Below, piece by piece: positions 1 to 8,548 of a stretch of DNA of 38,776 nt; the stretch's first letter is position 1; each line of letters begins with the position of its first letter. Under the pieces are notes generated by a model. It worked only from the letters and a program-made list of their open reading frames with translations. It did not search any database and was not told the DNA's origin. The stretch comes from Thermoproteota archaeon (GTDB taxonomy: Archaea; Thermoproteota; Thermoprotei_A; EX4484-217-1; JAPDJV01). Made by a program: the position numbers and the translations under genes. Where the stretch lies: the NCBI GenBank assembly GCA_029258925.1, contig JAPDJV010000017.1:1-38776 (forward strand), read 5' to 3'.

Positions 1-116
1 TTAGCTCCCCTCGGGAACCCAGCGGTCACCAATAAACTCTTAGAGCTTAGAGTTTATAGGTCTTACGAACTTCTCCAAAGGCATGAAAGACATACTATGA
101 TACAGAAAGACATAAT

Positions 117-297
117 CTAACATTTCTGCCCCCGACTCGCGTTAATAGCCATTGCTATGAGGAGCTTCGTCTTAGGATCCAGAGCACCAGGTCTCGTACA
201 TAAATACCGATTGGAAAGCCTTAGCAAACACGGGGTCACGTTCCATTAAGATCTTGAGACAAGGAGGTATTTCCTTTCTTTCCAATACTTTAATGAC
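117..297 (-). pseudogene. Decayed carboxymuconolactone decarboxylase/AhpD-like gene
   Basis: On the minus strand a reading frame from about 297 encodes a stretch containing EIPPCLKILMERDPVFAKAF and stops at 174-172. From about 183 the next frame continues with GALDPKTKLLIAMAINASRG and stops at 119-117. Together they match the usual N-terminal half of a carboxymuconolactone decarboxylase/AhpD-like domain: a helix with 'DP.FAKAF', then 'G.LDPKTK.LIA.A'. The change of frame falls near 178-183 and the C-terminal half is not recognisable. An in-frame TGA lies just upstream of the first segment, so no intact start is clear. The family assignment is by pattern recognition; the frameshift is read directly and could in principle be a sequencing error. 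Confidence 0.6.
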
Positions 298-453
298 ACC
301 TCAACCACTGATATGCAGTTTAATGTATATAAGTATTCCTAAAACTACATAACATAGTGCAGCATTCAGCTCGTAAAATCTTATTTGATAATGAGAAGAT
401 GCAGCTGCTCTTCCCTCTATTACTAAAACAAATGAATAGAAGGAGGAGTAATA

Positions 454-495
454 ATGATGTACAAGGAAATAGAAATCAAGCGGGTTAGAATTTAA
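454..495 (+). CDS. 13-codon ORF with a strong Shine-Dalgarno sequence
   Basis: An AAGGAGGAG sequence at about 440-448 lies a good distance before tandem ATG codons at 454 and 457. The frame encodes MMYKEIEIKRVRI and stops at 493-495, five bases from the 3' end of the convergent tRNA-Leu gene. The ribosome binding site is among the best in the window, so this may be a leader peptide or the 5' stub of a gene cut off at the tRNA. No function can be assigned and it may be chance. Confidence 0.25.
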   Translation: MMYKEIEIKRVRI

Positions 496-499
496 ATTC

Positions 500-587
500 T
501 GGTGCGGGGGGTGGGATTCGAACCCACGCAGGCCTACGCCATCGGGGCCTCAGCCCGACCCCTTTGACCTAGCTCGGGCACCCCCGC
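500..587 (-). tRNA. tRNA-Leu (anticodon GAG)
   Basis: The reverse complement folds as a class II tRNA. The acceptor arms are GCGGGGG (587-581) and CCCCCGC (510-504), followed by discriminator A and an encoded CCA (503-500). The T arm carries GGTTCGAATCC. The anticodon stem TCGGG/CCCGA encloses loop CTGAGGC, giving anticodon GAG (CUC/CUU leucine codons). The long variable arm fits tRNA-Leu. No intron is present. Confidence 0.95.
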
Positions 588-613
588 CTAAGCTAATAAG
601 TAGTTGGTATTCT

Positions 614-624
614 AGATATAAAGG
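614..624 (-). promoter_or_regulatory. TATA box of tRNA-Leu
   Basis: On the minus strand CTTTATATCTA lies about 30 bases upstream of the mature 5' end of tRNA-Leu, the expected place for an archaeal TATA box. Assigned by sequence and spacing only. Confidence 0.5.
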
Positions 625-666
625 TTTACTAGCGGGTTTGATCCTTAACATACTTGGTGGTAGCAT

Positions 667-1656
667 GTGATCGGTGAAGAGAAGAAACTGGTGGATATTG
701 GTGAGACCGGTATTGTTGAATTAATTGAGAATTTTATAGATTATCCTGATAGCGCTGTTCTGGATTATGGCGATGATGCTTCAGGCTTTGCTTTAGGGGA
801 CAAGATAGTGCTCTTGAAAATAGATGGCTTCTCGATTGCTCAGGAAAAGCTTCCTTGGAACACTATGTTCGATGTTGGTTGGAAAGCTATTACCATGGTG
901 TCTAGCGACCTGATATGTAAGGGGTCTACGCCGCTGGGATTCATGGTGTCTGTGGGGTTGGATGAACACACTTTTCTAAGCGAACTAATGGGGTTATTGG
1001 AGGGTGCAAGCAGTTCTGCGAGAGCCCATGGAGGATGGCTGATTGGAGGAGATTTAAACGAGTCGAAGGATCCATGGGTCTCGGTTTGCGGGATCGGTGT
1101 AGGGTCAACTAGGCCTCCGCCTAGAAGGGGGGCTAGGCCTGGAGACCTTGTTGTCGTTACTGAAATGTTTGGTCTAACTGGAGCAGGCTTCCACGCATAC
1201 TCCAATGGGATATCTATGGACGAGCTCCCACCTGACATTAGGGAGAGTATAATTAAGGCAACTAGTAGACCAGTTGCTCCACTAGTATTCCTCAGCTTGG
1301 TGGCTAGGCTTGACGGGAATATTTCGGCGAGCATGGATTCCAGCGACGGTCTAGCCTTCAGCTTACATGAGATCTCCAAGAGCAGCGGCTACAAGATAGA
1401 GGTTAGCAGGCTTCCAGCTCATCCCAACGCAGTGAAGTATGCCGAAGAGTTCAACGCAGATCTCGAAGAACTAGTATTTTATGGTGGGGAAGAGTTTCAG
1501 ACGGTCTTCACAGTTGACGAGAACGTTCTAGGTGAGGTAGTAGAGGTTCTGGGAGAGGATGCTGTGATAGGGAGAGTGTTGGATGAGAGGGGTTGCGGAG
1601 TACTGTATGGGGGTAAAGCTCTTAGTCCAAGGGGATGGAGGTATTTTGGAGGATAA
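667..1656 (+). CDS. thiL: ThiL-like thiamine-monophosphate kinase (AIR synthase fold)
   Basis: A 329-residue protein of the PurM/ThiL/HypE ATP-binding superfamily. ThiL phosphorylates thiamine monophosphate to thiamine pyrophosphate with ATP in the cytoplasm. The metal/nucleotide-binding signature DYGDDASG is at residues 33-40, a WKAITMVSSDLICKGSTPLG stretch matches the central ThiL helix, and a Gly-rich C-terminal domain with DSSDGLA follows. The length matches E. coli ThiL (about 325). The start is a GTG at 667; an ATG at 665 runs straight into TGA. Only six bases separate the stop from the radical SAM gene, so they are probably co-transcribed. The superfamily is clear; ThiL is the usual archaeal annotation, but a paralogue with another substrate cannot be excluded. 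Confidence 0.8.
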   Translation: MIGEEKKLVDIGETGIVELIENFIDYPDSAVLDYGDDASGFALGDKIVLLKIDGFSIAQEKLPWNTMFDVGWKAITMVSSDLICKGSTPLGFMVSVGLDEHTFLSELMGLLEGASSSARAHGGWLIGGDLNESKDPWVSVCGIGVGSTRPPPRRGARPGDLVVVTEMFGLTGAGFHAYSNGISMDELPPDIRESIIKATSRPVAPLVFLSLVARLDGNISASMDSSDGLAFSLHEISKSSGYKIEVSRLPAHPNAVKYAEEFNADLEELVFYGGEEFQTVFTVDENVLGEVVEVLGEDAVIGRVLDERGCGVLYGGKALSPRGWRYFGG

Positions 1657-1662
1657 CACTGC

Positions 1663-3363
1663 ATGAAATTCGAGAAAGTGATGATACTAGACGGCTACAC
1701 AGATGAGCCTGCGGGGCTCGGAGTACCCCCATACATAGGAGTCTACCCAAGATACATTGCAGGGGCTATATGGTGCGCCAACAAGGATGCCAGCATCACC
1801 TATGTAACAGTTGATAGTGCTAGAGAAATGGAGGAAAAATTCTTTAAGCTAGCAAACAGCATGGACGTAATAATAATTGTGGCAGGAGTCACCGTGCCCG
1901 GAAAATACCTTGGAGGAAACCCCATCACCATAGCTGAATTAAATAATTGGTTTAAGATCATAGATAAACCCTTGAAAATCCTCGCAGGGCCCGCAGCCAG
2001 ATTCGGAATAGGTATTAGAGGGGGCAAAGTAGCGGAGCTGCCTTGGAAGATGAGGGAGAACTTCGACATCATAATCAAGGGAGATCCGGAAATAGTGGTC
2101 TACAGGTTATTCAAGGAGAGAAGCGTGGAGTTTATAGAGCCTGATGAGAAAAGGGAGGACTATGTTCTAACAAACGAGTTCTCGGTGAAGGGAGCTAGAA
2201 TAGTAGAAATGCACCCTAACCACGGGAAGAACTTGATTGCTGAAATAGAGACGTATCGCGGATGCCCTAGGTTCATTACGGGAGGATGCTCGTTTTGCAC
2301 GGAGCCACTATATGGGGAGCCAGTTTTTAGAGATCAACGGGATATTGCGAGAGAAGTGGAAGCCCTACACAGAATCGGGGTCAAATTCTTCAGACTTGGA
2401 AGACAACCAGACATATTCGCATATAAGGCTGTGGGTGTTGGCGAAGAAGAGTTCCCGAAGCCTTCGCCGATCGAAGTAGAGAAATTGTTTAAGAGTGTCG
2501 TGAGCGCGGCGCCTGAACTGGAAGTTCTCCACATAGACAACGTTAATCCGGGGACAATAGCTCATCACCCGGAGGAATCCAGGGAAATCGCTAAAATAAT
2601 AGTTAAATACCATACTCCGGGCGATGTTGCAGCCATGGGAGTAGAGTCAGCAGACCCAGTAGTTATAAAAAAGAATAATCTGAAAGCTTCTCCAGAAGAA
2701 TCATATTTAGCAATTAAAATAGTAAATGAGGTTGGATCTGTAAGGGGGTGGAATGGCCTCCCACACCTCCTTCCCGGAGTAAACTTCGTCTACGGCCTAA
2801 TAGGTGAAACAAAGGAAACCTACAAGTTAAACTACGAGTTCATGAAGAGAGTGCTGGACTCGGGTCTAATGGTTAGGAGGATAAATATTAGGAAGGTCAT
2901 GGCTTTCCCCGGGACACCTATGTGGAGAATAGGTGACAGAATCATTAGGAAACACAAGAGGGTATACGATAAGTACTTGAAGCTCGTGAGAGCTAGGATA
3001 GACTTGCCGATGCTGAGGAGAGTTGTTCCCAAGTACACTGTTCTGAGAAGGGTTTATACGGAGAAGATAATTGATGACAGAACTTATTCGAGACAGATTG
3101 GATCTTACCCGATAATGGTAGTCATACCGTTTACTATGGATGTTGGGAAATTCATAGATGTTGTAGTCACGGAGCACTCACATAGATCTGTTATGGGACT
3201 GCCCTACCCCATAAAAATAAATGAGACCCCCATTAGAGCCTTAAAGAGTGCTCCAGGTATTACGAAGAGCGTGGCCAGGAAAATCACGTTGAAAAGACCA
3301 TTCAGGAGTGTGGCCGAGCTGCGGGAGTTATTAGGCGAGTATAGTAAGTACTATGAAGTCTGA
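1663..3363 (+). CDS. Radical SAM protein with B12-binding-like N-domain and C-terminal HhH
   Basis: A 566-residue archaeal radical SAM enzyme. Residues 1 to about 160 resemble the cobalamin-binding-like Rossmann domain of B12-binding/radical SAM proteins. The cluster-binding cysteines are C201, C209 and C212 (CX7CX2C), a wider spacing than the canonical CX3CX2C; C212 is followed by the common 'TEP'. A TIM-barrel core follows with GVESADPVV and YGLIGET motifs. Residues about 530-560 (APGITKSVARKITLKRPF) look like a helix-hairpin-helix nucleic-acid-binding motif, suggesting an RNA or DNA substrate (inference). It starts with ATG six bases after the ThiL-like gene. The stop overlaps the end of the convergent threonine synthase by 13 bases. 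The substrate is unknown to me. Confidence 0.8.
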   Translation: MKFEKVMILDGYTDEPAGLGVPPYIGVYPRYIAGAIWCANKDASITYVTVDSAREMEEKFFKLANSMDVIIIVAGVTVPGKYLGGNPITIAELNNWFKIIDKPLKILAGPAARFGIGIRGGKVAELPWKMRENFDIIIKGDPEIVVYRLFKERSVEFIEPDEKREDYVLTNEFSVKGARIVEMHPNHGKNLIAEIETYRGCPRFITGGCSFCTEPLYGEPVFRDQRDIAREVEALHRIGVKFFRLGRQPDIFAYKAVGVGEEEFPKPSPIEVEKLFKSVVSAAPELEVLHIDNVNPGTIAHHPEESREIAKIIVKYHTPGDVAAMGVESADPVVIKKNNLKASPEESYLAIKIVNEVGSVRGWNGLPHLLPGVNFVYGLIGETKETYKLNYEFMKRVLDSGLMVRRINIRKVMAFPGTPMWRIGDRIIRKHKRVYDKYLKLVRARIDLPMLRRVVPKYTVLRRVYTEKIIDDRTYSRQIGSYPIMVVIPFTMDVGKFIDVVVTEHSHRSVMGLPYPIKINETPIRALKSAPGITKSVARKITLKRPFRSVAELRELLGEYSKYYEV

Positions 3364-4496
3364 ACAATACTTGCTATTTTAGAAGACATTTTTAAGCCCG
3401 AGCCCGTCAAGGGTACAACAACACTTGTTCCTCCAGGCAATAACCCCTCCTCTCGAGCCTTCCATAAGCCTGCTAGGGCTGCAGCAGAAGTGGGTTCAAC
3501 AATGAATCCTCTGCGTACCAGAAACTTAAGAGCTTTAATTATCTCCTTGTCCTCCACGACCACGCAGAAACCTCCGCTCTCCCTAACAGCTTCAGCCATC
3601 TGGCCCAGTCTCGGAGGCTCAGGCACTCTTATACCATCTGCGAGAACGCTACACGATACATTTTTCCTCCTTCCCCCAATAACCCTACATAAATAGTCGT
3701 ATCCCGACGCCTGAACCGCTATTATCGAGGGCATTTTTTCTATAAGATTTAGTTCCAACAGCTCTCTAAACCCCTTATATATTCCTAGGAGTAAGGTTCC
3801 AGATCCGGCTAGTGCAACCACGTAGTCCGGTATTTTACCCTTAAAGTATTCCGCTATTTCGAAGGCAATAGTTTTAATGCCCTCGATGAAGAAGGGATTC
3901 CAATTGTGACCAACATAGTGCCTATTCTCAGAACTCTCCGAGAACTCTATCGCTTTCCTCCTAACAACGTCTCTACCTCCCTCTACTTCAACTAGAGTCG
4001 CACCTAAACTCTTCAATAAGGCTTTCTTCCCTTCCGGGGCATCCGAGGGAACAAATATGACTGCTCTTAGGCCTGCTCTCATAGAGTAAGTTGCAACTGA
4101 TATACCAGCATTGCCTGAGGAGTCCTCTACTAAGATACCTTTGGGGTGGAGGGTTTTAATCAAGGAAACAGCTAAGACGCTACCCCTATCCTTAAACGAG
4201 CCTGTAGGCGACAAGTATTCGAGCTTGAAGTAAACGTTGAATTCTCCTATAGATTCCTCAACTATCGGAGTACAACCCTCACCGACACTAATACTATCGA
4301 AGGGAATGGGTGGAAGAAGCTCTCTATACCTGGCTATGCTGGGCTTCCTCTTCGCCCATTCATCGTATGAAACCTTAACTGTGCTCAAGTCTACTTCATA
4401 GGTGAGTGTTCCACCACACTCGTGGCGCCACATCCACCTATCTAGGAGAACAGTGCTAGAGCATTTATCACATTTAAGCTTCAACAATTTGCACAC
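3351..4496 (-). CDS. thrC: Threonine synthase (PLP-dependent)
   Basis: A 381-residue fold type II PLP enzyme that converts O-phosphohomoserine to threonine. K102 in TGSFKDRG is the expected Schiff-base lysine, and DSSGNAGIS binds the cofactor phosphate. A Gly-rich ALAGSGTLLLG and a C-terminal PLTGSGLK complete the family pattern. The N-terminus holds C2, C9, C12 and C27, the small zinc-ribbon-like extension typical of archaeal threonine synthases. The start is GTG at 4496, giving MCKLLKLKC. The C-terminus overlaps the convergent radical SAM gene by 13 bases. A related cysteate synthase or threonine dehydratase is less likely given the N-terminal cysteines. Confidence 0.85.
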   Translation of the reverse strand: MCKLLKLKCDKCSSTVLLDRWMWRHECGGTLTYEVDLSTVKVSYDEWAKRKPSIARYRELLPPIPFDSISVGEGCTPIVEESIGEFNVYFKLEYLSPTGSFKDRGSVLAVSLIKTLHPKGILVEDSSGNAGISVATYSMRAGLRAVIFVPSDAPEGKKALLKSLGATLVEVEGGRDVVRRKAIEFSESSENRHYVGHNWNPFFIEGIKTIAFEIAEYFKGKIPDYVVALAGSGTLLLGIYKGFRELLELNLIEKMPSIIAVQASGYDYLCRVIGGRRKNVSCSVLADGIRVPEPPRLGQMAEAVRESGGFCVVVEDKEIIKALKFLVRRGFIVEPTSAAALAGLWKAREEGLLPGGTSVVVPLTGSGLKMSSKIASIVQTS

Positions 4497-4575
4497 CCGT
4501 TTAAACCCGAGGCTTGATCCCTTAATTAACTTTAACCACTTCCTCCACGGGAACCCTTGAGGCTCCGAAAGGTCT

Positions 4576-5187
4576 CTACGAAATATATAGGATGTACGTC
4601 CTTAACATTAAGAATAGTATTGTCGCTATGCATCCTATTAAAACCATTTTTAAACCCGACTTGATCAAGGGTTCCTCGCTTATTTTACCTAGATAAGCTC
4701 CTAAGGTGAAGAGTAGTGCGTGTATTATAATTATTGACATCAACGTGGCGCTCATAATATTCAACACTCCAAGCATGCATGCCACATATGGCAACAATGA
4801 TATTGCCGGGAAGAATACTACCCCCAGCAAAGACCAGAACGCGACATATAGTGGAATCACTCTAGCAACCTCGCCGTAAACACTGTTATCTAGGTCAGCT
4901 AGCACCGATCTCTCGATGTGCTTCAACTCTTTAAGTCTCTCAGCCTTCTCCGACATATATGTTCCCATAAAACCGCTGAAGAAACCCATGGTCACGATAC
5001 CGCCTAGACCTGCACCAACATATGCTGTGGGATCTTTTATGTTCATGGCAAGTATTCCCAGGACTATTCCCAGAATCGATAGTAGACCGTCAAGGGAGTT
5101 TGTTACGAAAAGCCTTCTACTAACCTCCTCGGCTTTAGCAATTCTGACGAGTCTTTTCATCTTAGTAGTGTATTTAAACACCATCAC
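4576..5187 (-). CDS. VIT1/CCC1-family membrane protein
   Basis: A 203-residue integral membrane protein with about five hydrophobic segments (around residues 31-50, 58-76, 106-126, 130-158 and 180-202). The N-terminal LDGLLSILGIVLG and the GLGGIVTMGFFSGFMGTYMS stretch followed by an E/K-rich linker resemble the VIT1/CCC1 family, which moves iron or manganese across membranes in eukaryotes. Many acidic ligands of characterised plant VIT1 are not obvious, so the substrate is uncertain. It stands alone between the minus-strand threonine synthase and the divergent argS. A second ATG follows the first directly and either could be used. Confidence 0.65.
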   Translation of the reverse strand: MMVFKYTTKMKRLVRIAKAEEVSRRLFVTNSLDGLLSILGIVLGILAMNIKDPTAYVGAGLGGIVTMGFFSGFMGTYMSEKAERLKELKHIERSVLADLDNSVYGEVARVIPLYVAFWSLLGVVFFPAISLLPYVACMLGVLNIMSATLMSIIIIHALLFTLGAYLGKISEEPLIKSGLKMVLIGCIATILFLMLRTYILYIS

Positions 5188-5245
5188 CCACTACCCTTCT
5201 AGGTAGGCGACTTGGAAGCCACATAATGGTACTAGTAGCGCATTC

Positions 5246-5253
5246 TATATATT
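5246..5253 (+). promoter_or_regulatory. Probable TATA box of argS
   Basis: TATATATT lies about 40 bases before the ATG pair at 5289/5292 and downstream of the first possible ATG (5226). Its position argues that the upstream ATG is not the real start. Confidence 0.4.
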
Positions 5254-5288
5254 CCTGTCTATCCTCTATGAAACAAGAGGGCAATGGA

Positions 5289-7262
5289 ATGATGGGATTA
5301 GACGTGGAGTTGCAAGATCCTTACGTGCACGTACTCGAAAGACTAGGCAAGCTGGCTTCACAAGCATTGAGCGAGCTTGACATCCACTTAGAGGAGTCTG
5401 AAGTGATACAACTCCTAGAGGAGCCCCCGAAGGAGGTCATGGGTGATATAGCGCTGCCTGTGTTCCAAATAGCGAAAAAAGTGAAGACTAGCCCCGCAGA
5501 GCTAGCTAGGGCATTAGTTGAGAAACTTGGAGAAACACCTGATCCAATAGTGGAGAAAGCAGTTAACGTGGGAGGTTACGTCAACTTCTATTTAAAAACA
5601 CGTGTTCTAGCCGAAATGCTCTCGGAGGCTTTGAAGAAGTATGGTGAAGATTATGGAAGGATTAAAGTGGAGAAACCTTTGAAAATAGTGGTTGAACATA
5701 CTAGTGCAAATCCCGTACATCCACTACACATAGGCCATGCCAGAAACTCGATTATAGGAGACACGTTAAGTAGACTTCTAACGTGGAGAGGGCACAGAGT
5801 TGAACGCAGATTCTACGTCAATGATATGGGTAGACAAGTAGCTATCCTAATTTACGGATATAGGGCACTGGGGTGTCCCAAGGTAAGAGACAAACCCGAC
5901 CACTTCATGGGAATCATATATGCTATGACGAACACTATTATTGAAATAGATCGCTTAAAGACGGAGATAAACGATGCGAAAAAATCCAATGACGATAAGA
6001 GGCTTAAAAGACTTCTAAAAGAATTGGACGAATGGGTTTCCGTAGCAGACGAACTGAGAAGAAAAGGCCCTGAACTATTCGATACACTCGTTGAGAAACT
6101 TAGGGGAAGAGACCACGAGAAAGAACTATCACTCCTCATGAAGGCCTACGAGGAGAGAAGCGACAAGCAGTTAGTTGAAGTATTTAGGAAAGTTTCCGAG
6201 ATGGTTATAGAAGGGTTCAAGGAAACCCTGAGAAAAGTACACGTGGAATTCGACTACTGGGATTGGGAGAGCAACATAGTTTGGAGCAGCATTTTAGACG
6301 AAATTGTGGAGAAAGCTAGGAAACTAGGCAAACTAGTGACGTATAAGGGAGCGTACGCTATAGATCTCACAAGTATTCAAAGAAGCGAAGATTTGAGGAG
6401 AAAACTGGGCTTACCCCAGTTCTTCAAAATACCGCCACTCATAGTGAAGAGAAGCGATGGAACAACACTTTATCCAATAAGAGACGTCGCCTATTCGATA
6501 GTTAAGTTCAGGAATGCGGATAAAGTGATTAACGTCATAATGGCCGAGCAAAAATTGGAGCAACTCCAAGTAAAGCTCGCACTATATGCGCTTGGCTACA
6601 TTAAAGAGGCACTAAATCTAATCCACTACTCGTACGAAATCGTAAAGCTTCCAGGAGTCAAGATGTCGGGTAGAAGGGGTAGGTACGTGTCTTTCGACAG
6701 TGTTATAGATGATGCGATAGTAAGAGCATTTTATGAAGTGAAGAAAAGGAATCCAAATATGAGCGAGGAAGAAGCCTCTAAGATAGCTAAAATGGTGGGC
6801 ATAGGGGCAATAAGATATGCTCTCATATCAGTTAGTGCGGAGAAACCCCTATTATTCGACTGGAACACTGTTTTAAGTTTTGAACAAAACAGCGGACCAT
6901 ACATACAGTACACTTACGCTAGAGCAAGGAACATCCTAAAGAAGTACGGTAAACCCGTAGATTACACTAACCTAGACTATGATAGCGTGGAGGAGAAAGC
7001 GGAGAGGAGGAAACTCGTAAAACACCTCTTAAAATATCCCCACGTAATCTCGAAGGCTGCCGACACTCTGGCACCGGAAACAATAGTGGACTACGCTGGC
7101 AAGCTCTCTGAAACATTCAATAAATTCTACGACACCGACCCAGTTCTAACAGAGAAATGCGAGTCCAAGAAGAAAATGAAGCTGGTATTAGTGAAAGGAA
7201 CCCAAGTAGCACTGAAGAACATACTGTCCATGCTTGGAATAGAAGCCCCAGAGAAAATGTAG
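5289..7262 (+). CDS. argS: Arginyl-tRNA synthetase
   Basis: Class I aminoacyl-tRNA synthetase that charges tRNA-Arg. HTSANPVHPLHIGHARN carries the HIGH signature at about residues 147-150, and VKMSGRRGRYV is the KMSKS-equivalent loop of ArgS. The N-terminal ArgS domain and C-terminal anticodon-binding helical domain (QYTYARA region onward) are both present. The open frame extends up to an ATG at 5226, but a TATA-like element at 5246-5253 and a GAGG at 5277-5280 favour the ATG at 5289 (or 5292), giving about 657 residues. It is monocistronic and ends before a strong hairpin terminator. Confidence 0.93.
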   Translation: MMGLDVELQDPYVHVLERLGKLASQALSELDIHLEESEVIQLLEEPPKEVMGDIALPVFQIAKKVKTSPAELARALVEKLGETPDPIVEKAVNVGGYVNFYLKTRVLAEMLSEALKKYGEDYGRIKVEKPLKIVVEHTSANPVHPLHIGHARNSIIGDTLSRLLTWRGHRVERRFYVNDMGRQVAILIYGYRALGCPKVRDKPDHFMGIIYAMTNTIIEIDRLKTEINDAKKSNDDKRLKRLLKELDEWVSVADELRRKGPELFDTLVEKLRGRDHEKELSLLMKAYEERSDKQLVEVFRKVSEMVIEGFKETLRKVHVEFDYWDWESNIVWSSILDEIVEKARKLGKLVTYKGAYAIDLTSIQRSEDLRRKLGLPQFFKIPPLIVKRSDGTTLYPIRDVAYSIVKFRNADKVINVIMAEQKLEQLQVKLALYALGYIKEALNLIHYSYEIVKLPGVKMSGRRGRYVSFDSVIDDAIVRAFYEVKKRNPNMSEEEASKIAKMVGIGAIRYALISVSAEKPLLFDWNTVLSFEQNSGPYIQYTYARARNILKKYGKPVDYTNLDYDSVEEKAERRKLVKHLLKYPHVISKAADTLAPETIVDYAGKLSETFNKFYDTDPVLTEKCESKKKMKLVLVKGTQVALKNILSMLGIEAPEKM

Positions 7263-7315
7263 TAATAAAGATTGTTTGAACCGAAGATCGCACGACTCGC
7301 GTTGATAGAAAAATT

Positions 7316-7355
7316 AAAGAGCTATTTGATTCATATTTGAATCAAATAGCTCTTT
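7316..7355. terminator. Perfect 18-bp inverted repeat between convergent genes
   Basis: AAAGAGCTATTTGATTCA (7316-7333) is followed after a four-base TATT loop by its exact complement (7338-7355). It lies about 50 bases after argS and a few bases before the stop of the convergent LruC-type gene. Both strands have short T runs at the outer edge of the stem. The position between converging genes suggests bidirectional termination or a 3'-end stabilising hairpin; this role is inferred. Confidence 0.7.
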
Positions 7356-7366
7356 TCATATTGTTC

Positions 7367-8548
7367 TTAAGGTTTGATGTATACTAAATCAATATTATAG
7401 TTTTCCCACCAGTTCTCAGCGTATTCCGGAAGTCCGTCGACACAGGTTACATCGTCATATGCATCCCATATTGGCACAATCTCTCTAGGCCACAACCAGT
7501 CCACGGGAACTGTGATGACTCTAAGGTCTCCTTTATCCACAGTATAGTGCTTCGTATTTGAGAAGCAACAAACATGTAGATAGGGGTTGAAGAATAACTC
7601 TTCTGCATGCACATTACCGGCACTGTATGGGTCATAATCGTTGAGGTCGAACTCCACTGGATTATCAAACATTATAACTAGCTTCACTATAATCTTAGTC
7701 TTTACATAAGAATCTTCTTGCACCGTATTTGTGAAAATCTCGCCTTCATTGGGAGGTAGCGCATCCTTTGTCCATTCGATTACGGTGAAATTGTTGTCCA
7801 CGCTGGCAATGAATTCTCCGTCCTCCACAGCAGTCGGGGTTCCGTTTTCATCGTAGAATGTAATAATGTAGTGTCCGTTACCTGGGAAGGTGTTGGCTGG
7901 AATGGAGAAACCCCACAAATGATTATAGCCTGCTCCTCTCGCTTCAGGAACAAATACGAACTTTATTGCCATCAGCTTTGGGCCGCATTTACAGCAGCCT
8001 GGATGGCAATCACAGTTTGAGTGACATTTGCATTTAGTGTATAGTGCTTCAGTATTGATATCTACAATCCAATCGTTGTAGTCAAAATCGTTTCCTGTAC
8101 CTATGGGTAAGTCTTCAAATGCTGCTGTTAGTGTTCCACCAGTAGGCCACTCTATTATAATATGGTTCTTCCAGAAACCAATAGTGTAGCCACAGTAGTT
8201 GTTTAAGTTGTCGCATAGTGTTTTCGCGTATTCGAGATTTTCAAAGTCTTCATCAGTCAGTTCGTCAGGCTTAACCTGGTATAAGTCCATTATTGCCTTA
8301 GCTTCATCAAAGTCTGGAATACCATTACCGTTTAAATCCGTTGAAGGATCTAGAAAGCCGAACTCTATGTTCTTTACAGTGGCATTGTATTGTTCCCATG
8401 CCTTCTCCCACATGTTACTGCGCTCTTTATGATTGCATGAGATCGTTGCTTGAGGCACTATAGCTATCATTGACGCCATGACCAATAGTATCGTCAATAC
8501 CATAATTTTGTGTATGTTCTGCTTATATATCACGCTAAAATTATCCAT
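7367..8548 (-). CDS. Secreted LruC/DUF4842-type protein with Ca-binding loop and Cys-rich insert
   Basis: About 393 residues. The N-terminus has a hydrophobic signal segment (about residues 16-35). A calcium-loop pattern DLNGNGIPDFDE (72-83, counted from the GTG at 8551) resembles EF-hand/dockerin loops. GYTIGFWKNH (121-130) is a motif of many secreted proteins. The LruC signature follows: FEDLP with DFDYNDWIVDI (145-165), ARGAGYNHLWGF (204-214), and a C-terminal domain ending WWENYNIDLVYIKP. A CKCHSNCDCHPGCCKC cluster (174-189) is inserted between the two LruC segments. GTG 8551 and ATG 8548 are tandem candidates after a GGAG at 8562-8559. It has its own promoter. LruC proteins are best known from bacteria, so transfer is possible. 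A cell-surface or extracellular role is inferred. Confidence 0.75.
   Translation of the reverse strand: MDNFSVIYKQNIHKIMVLTILLVMASMIAIVPQATISCNHKERSNMWEKAWEQYNATVKNIEFGFLDPSTDLNGNGIPDFDEAKAIMDLYQVKPDELTDEDFENLEYAKTLCDNLNNYCGYTIGFWKNHIIIEWPTGGTLTAAFEDLPIGTGNDFDYNDWIVDINTEALYTKCKCHSNCDCHPGCCKCGPKLMAIKFVFVPEARGAGYNHLWGFSIPANTFPGNGHYIITFYDENGTPTAVEDGEFIASVDNNFTVIEWTKDALPPNEGEIFTNTVQEDSYVKTKIIVKLVIMFDNPVEFDLNDYDPYSAGNVHAEELFFNPYLHVCCFSNTKHYTVDKGDLRVITVPVDWLWPREIVPIWDAYDDVTCVDGLPEYAENWWENYNIDLVYIKP

Larger units (their letters stand above)
1..499. other. Region without an intact gene, 3' of tRNA-Leu
   Basis: About 500 bases hold no intact gene longer than a few codons. I see a frameshifted remnant of a carboxymuconolactone decarboxylase-like gene on the minus strand (117-297), a TATA-like element for it near 320-335, and a 13-codon ORF with a strong ribosome binding site (454-495). 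The region faces the 3' end of tRNA-Leu, a common place for integration and decay, but I see no duplicated tRNA end that would prove integration. Confidence 0.5.

Noticed and set aside
131-7310. Shared CGACTCGCGTTxATAG at about 131-146 and 7291-7306
   Set aside because: A 16-base match with one mismatch is expected by chance in a 38-kb window.
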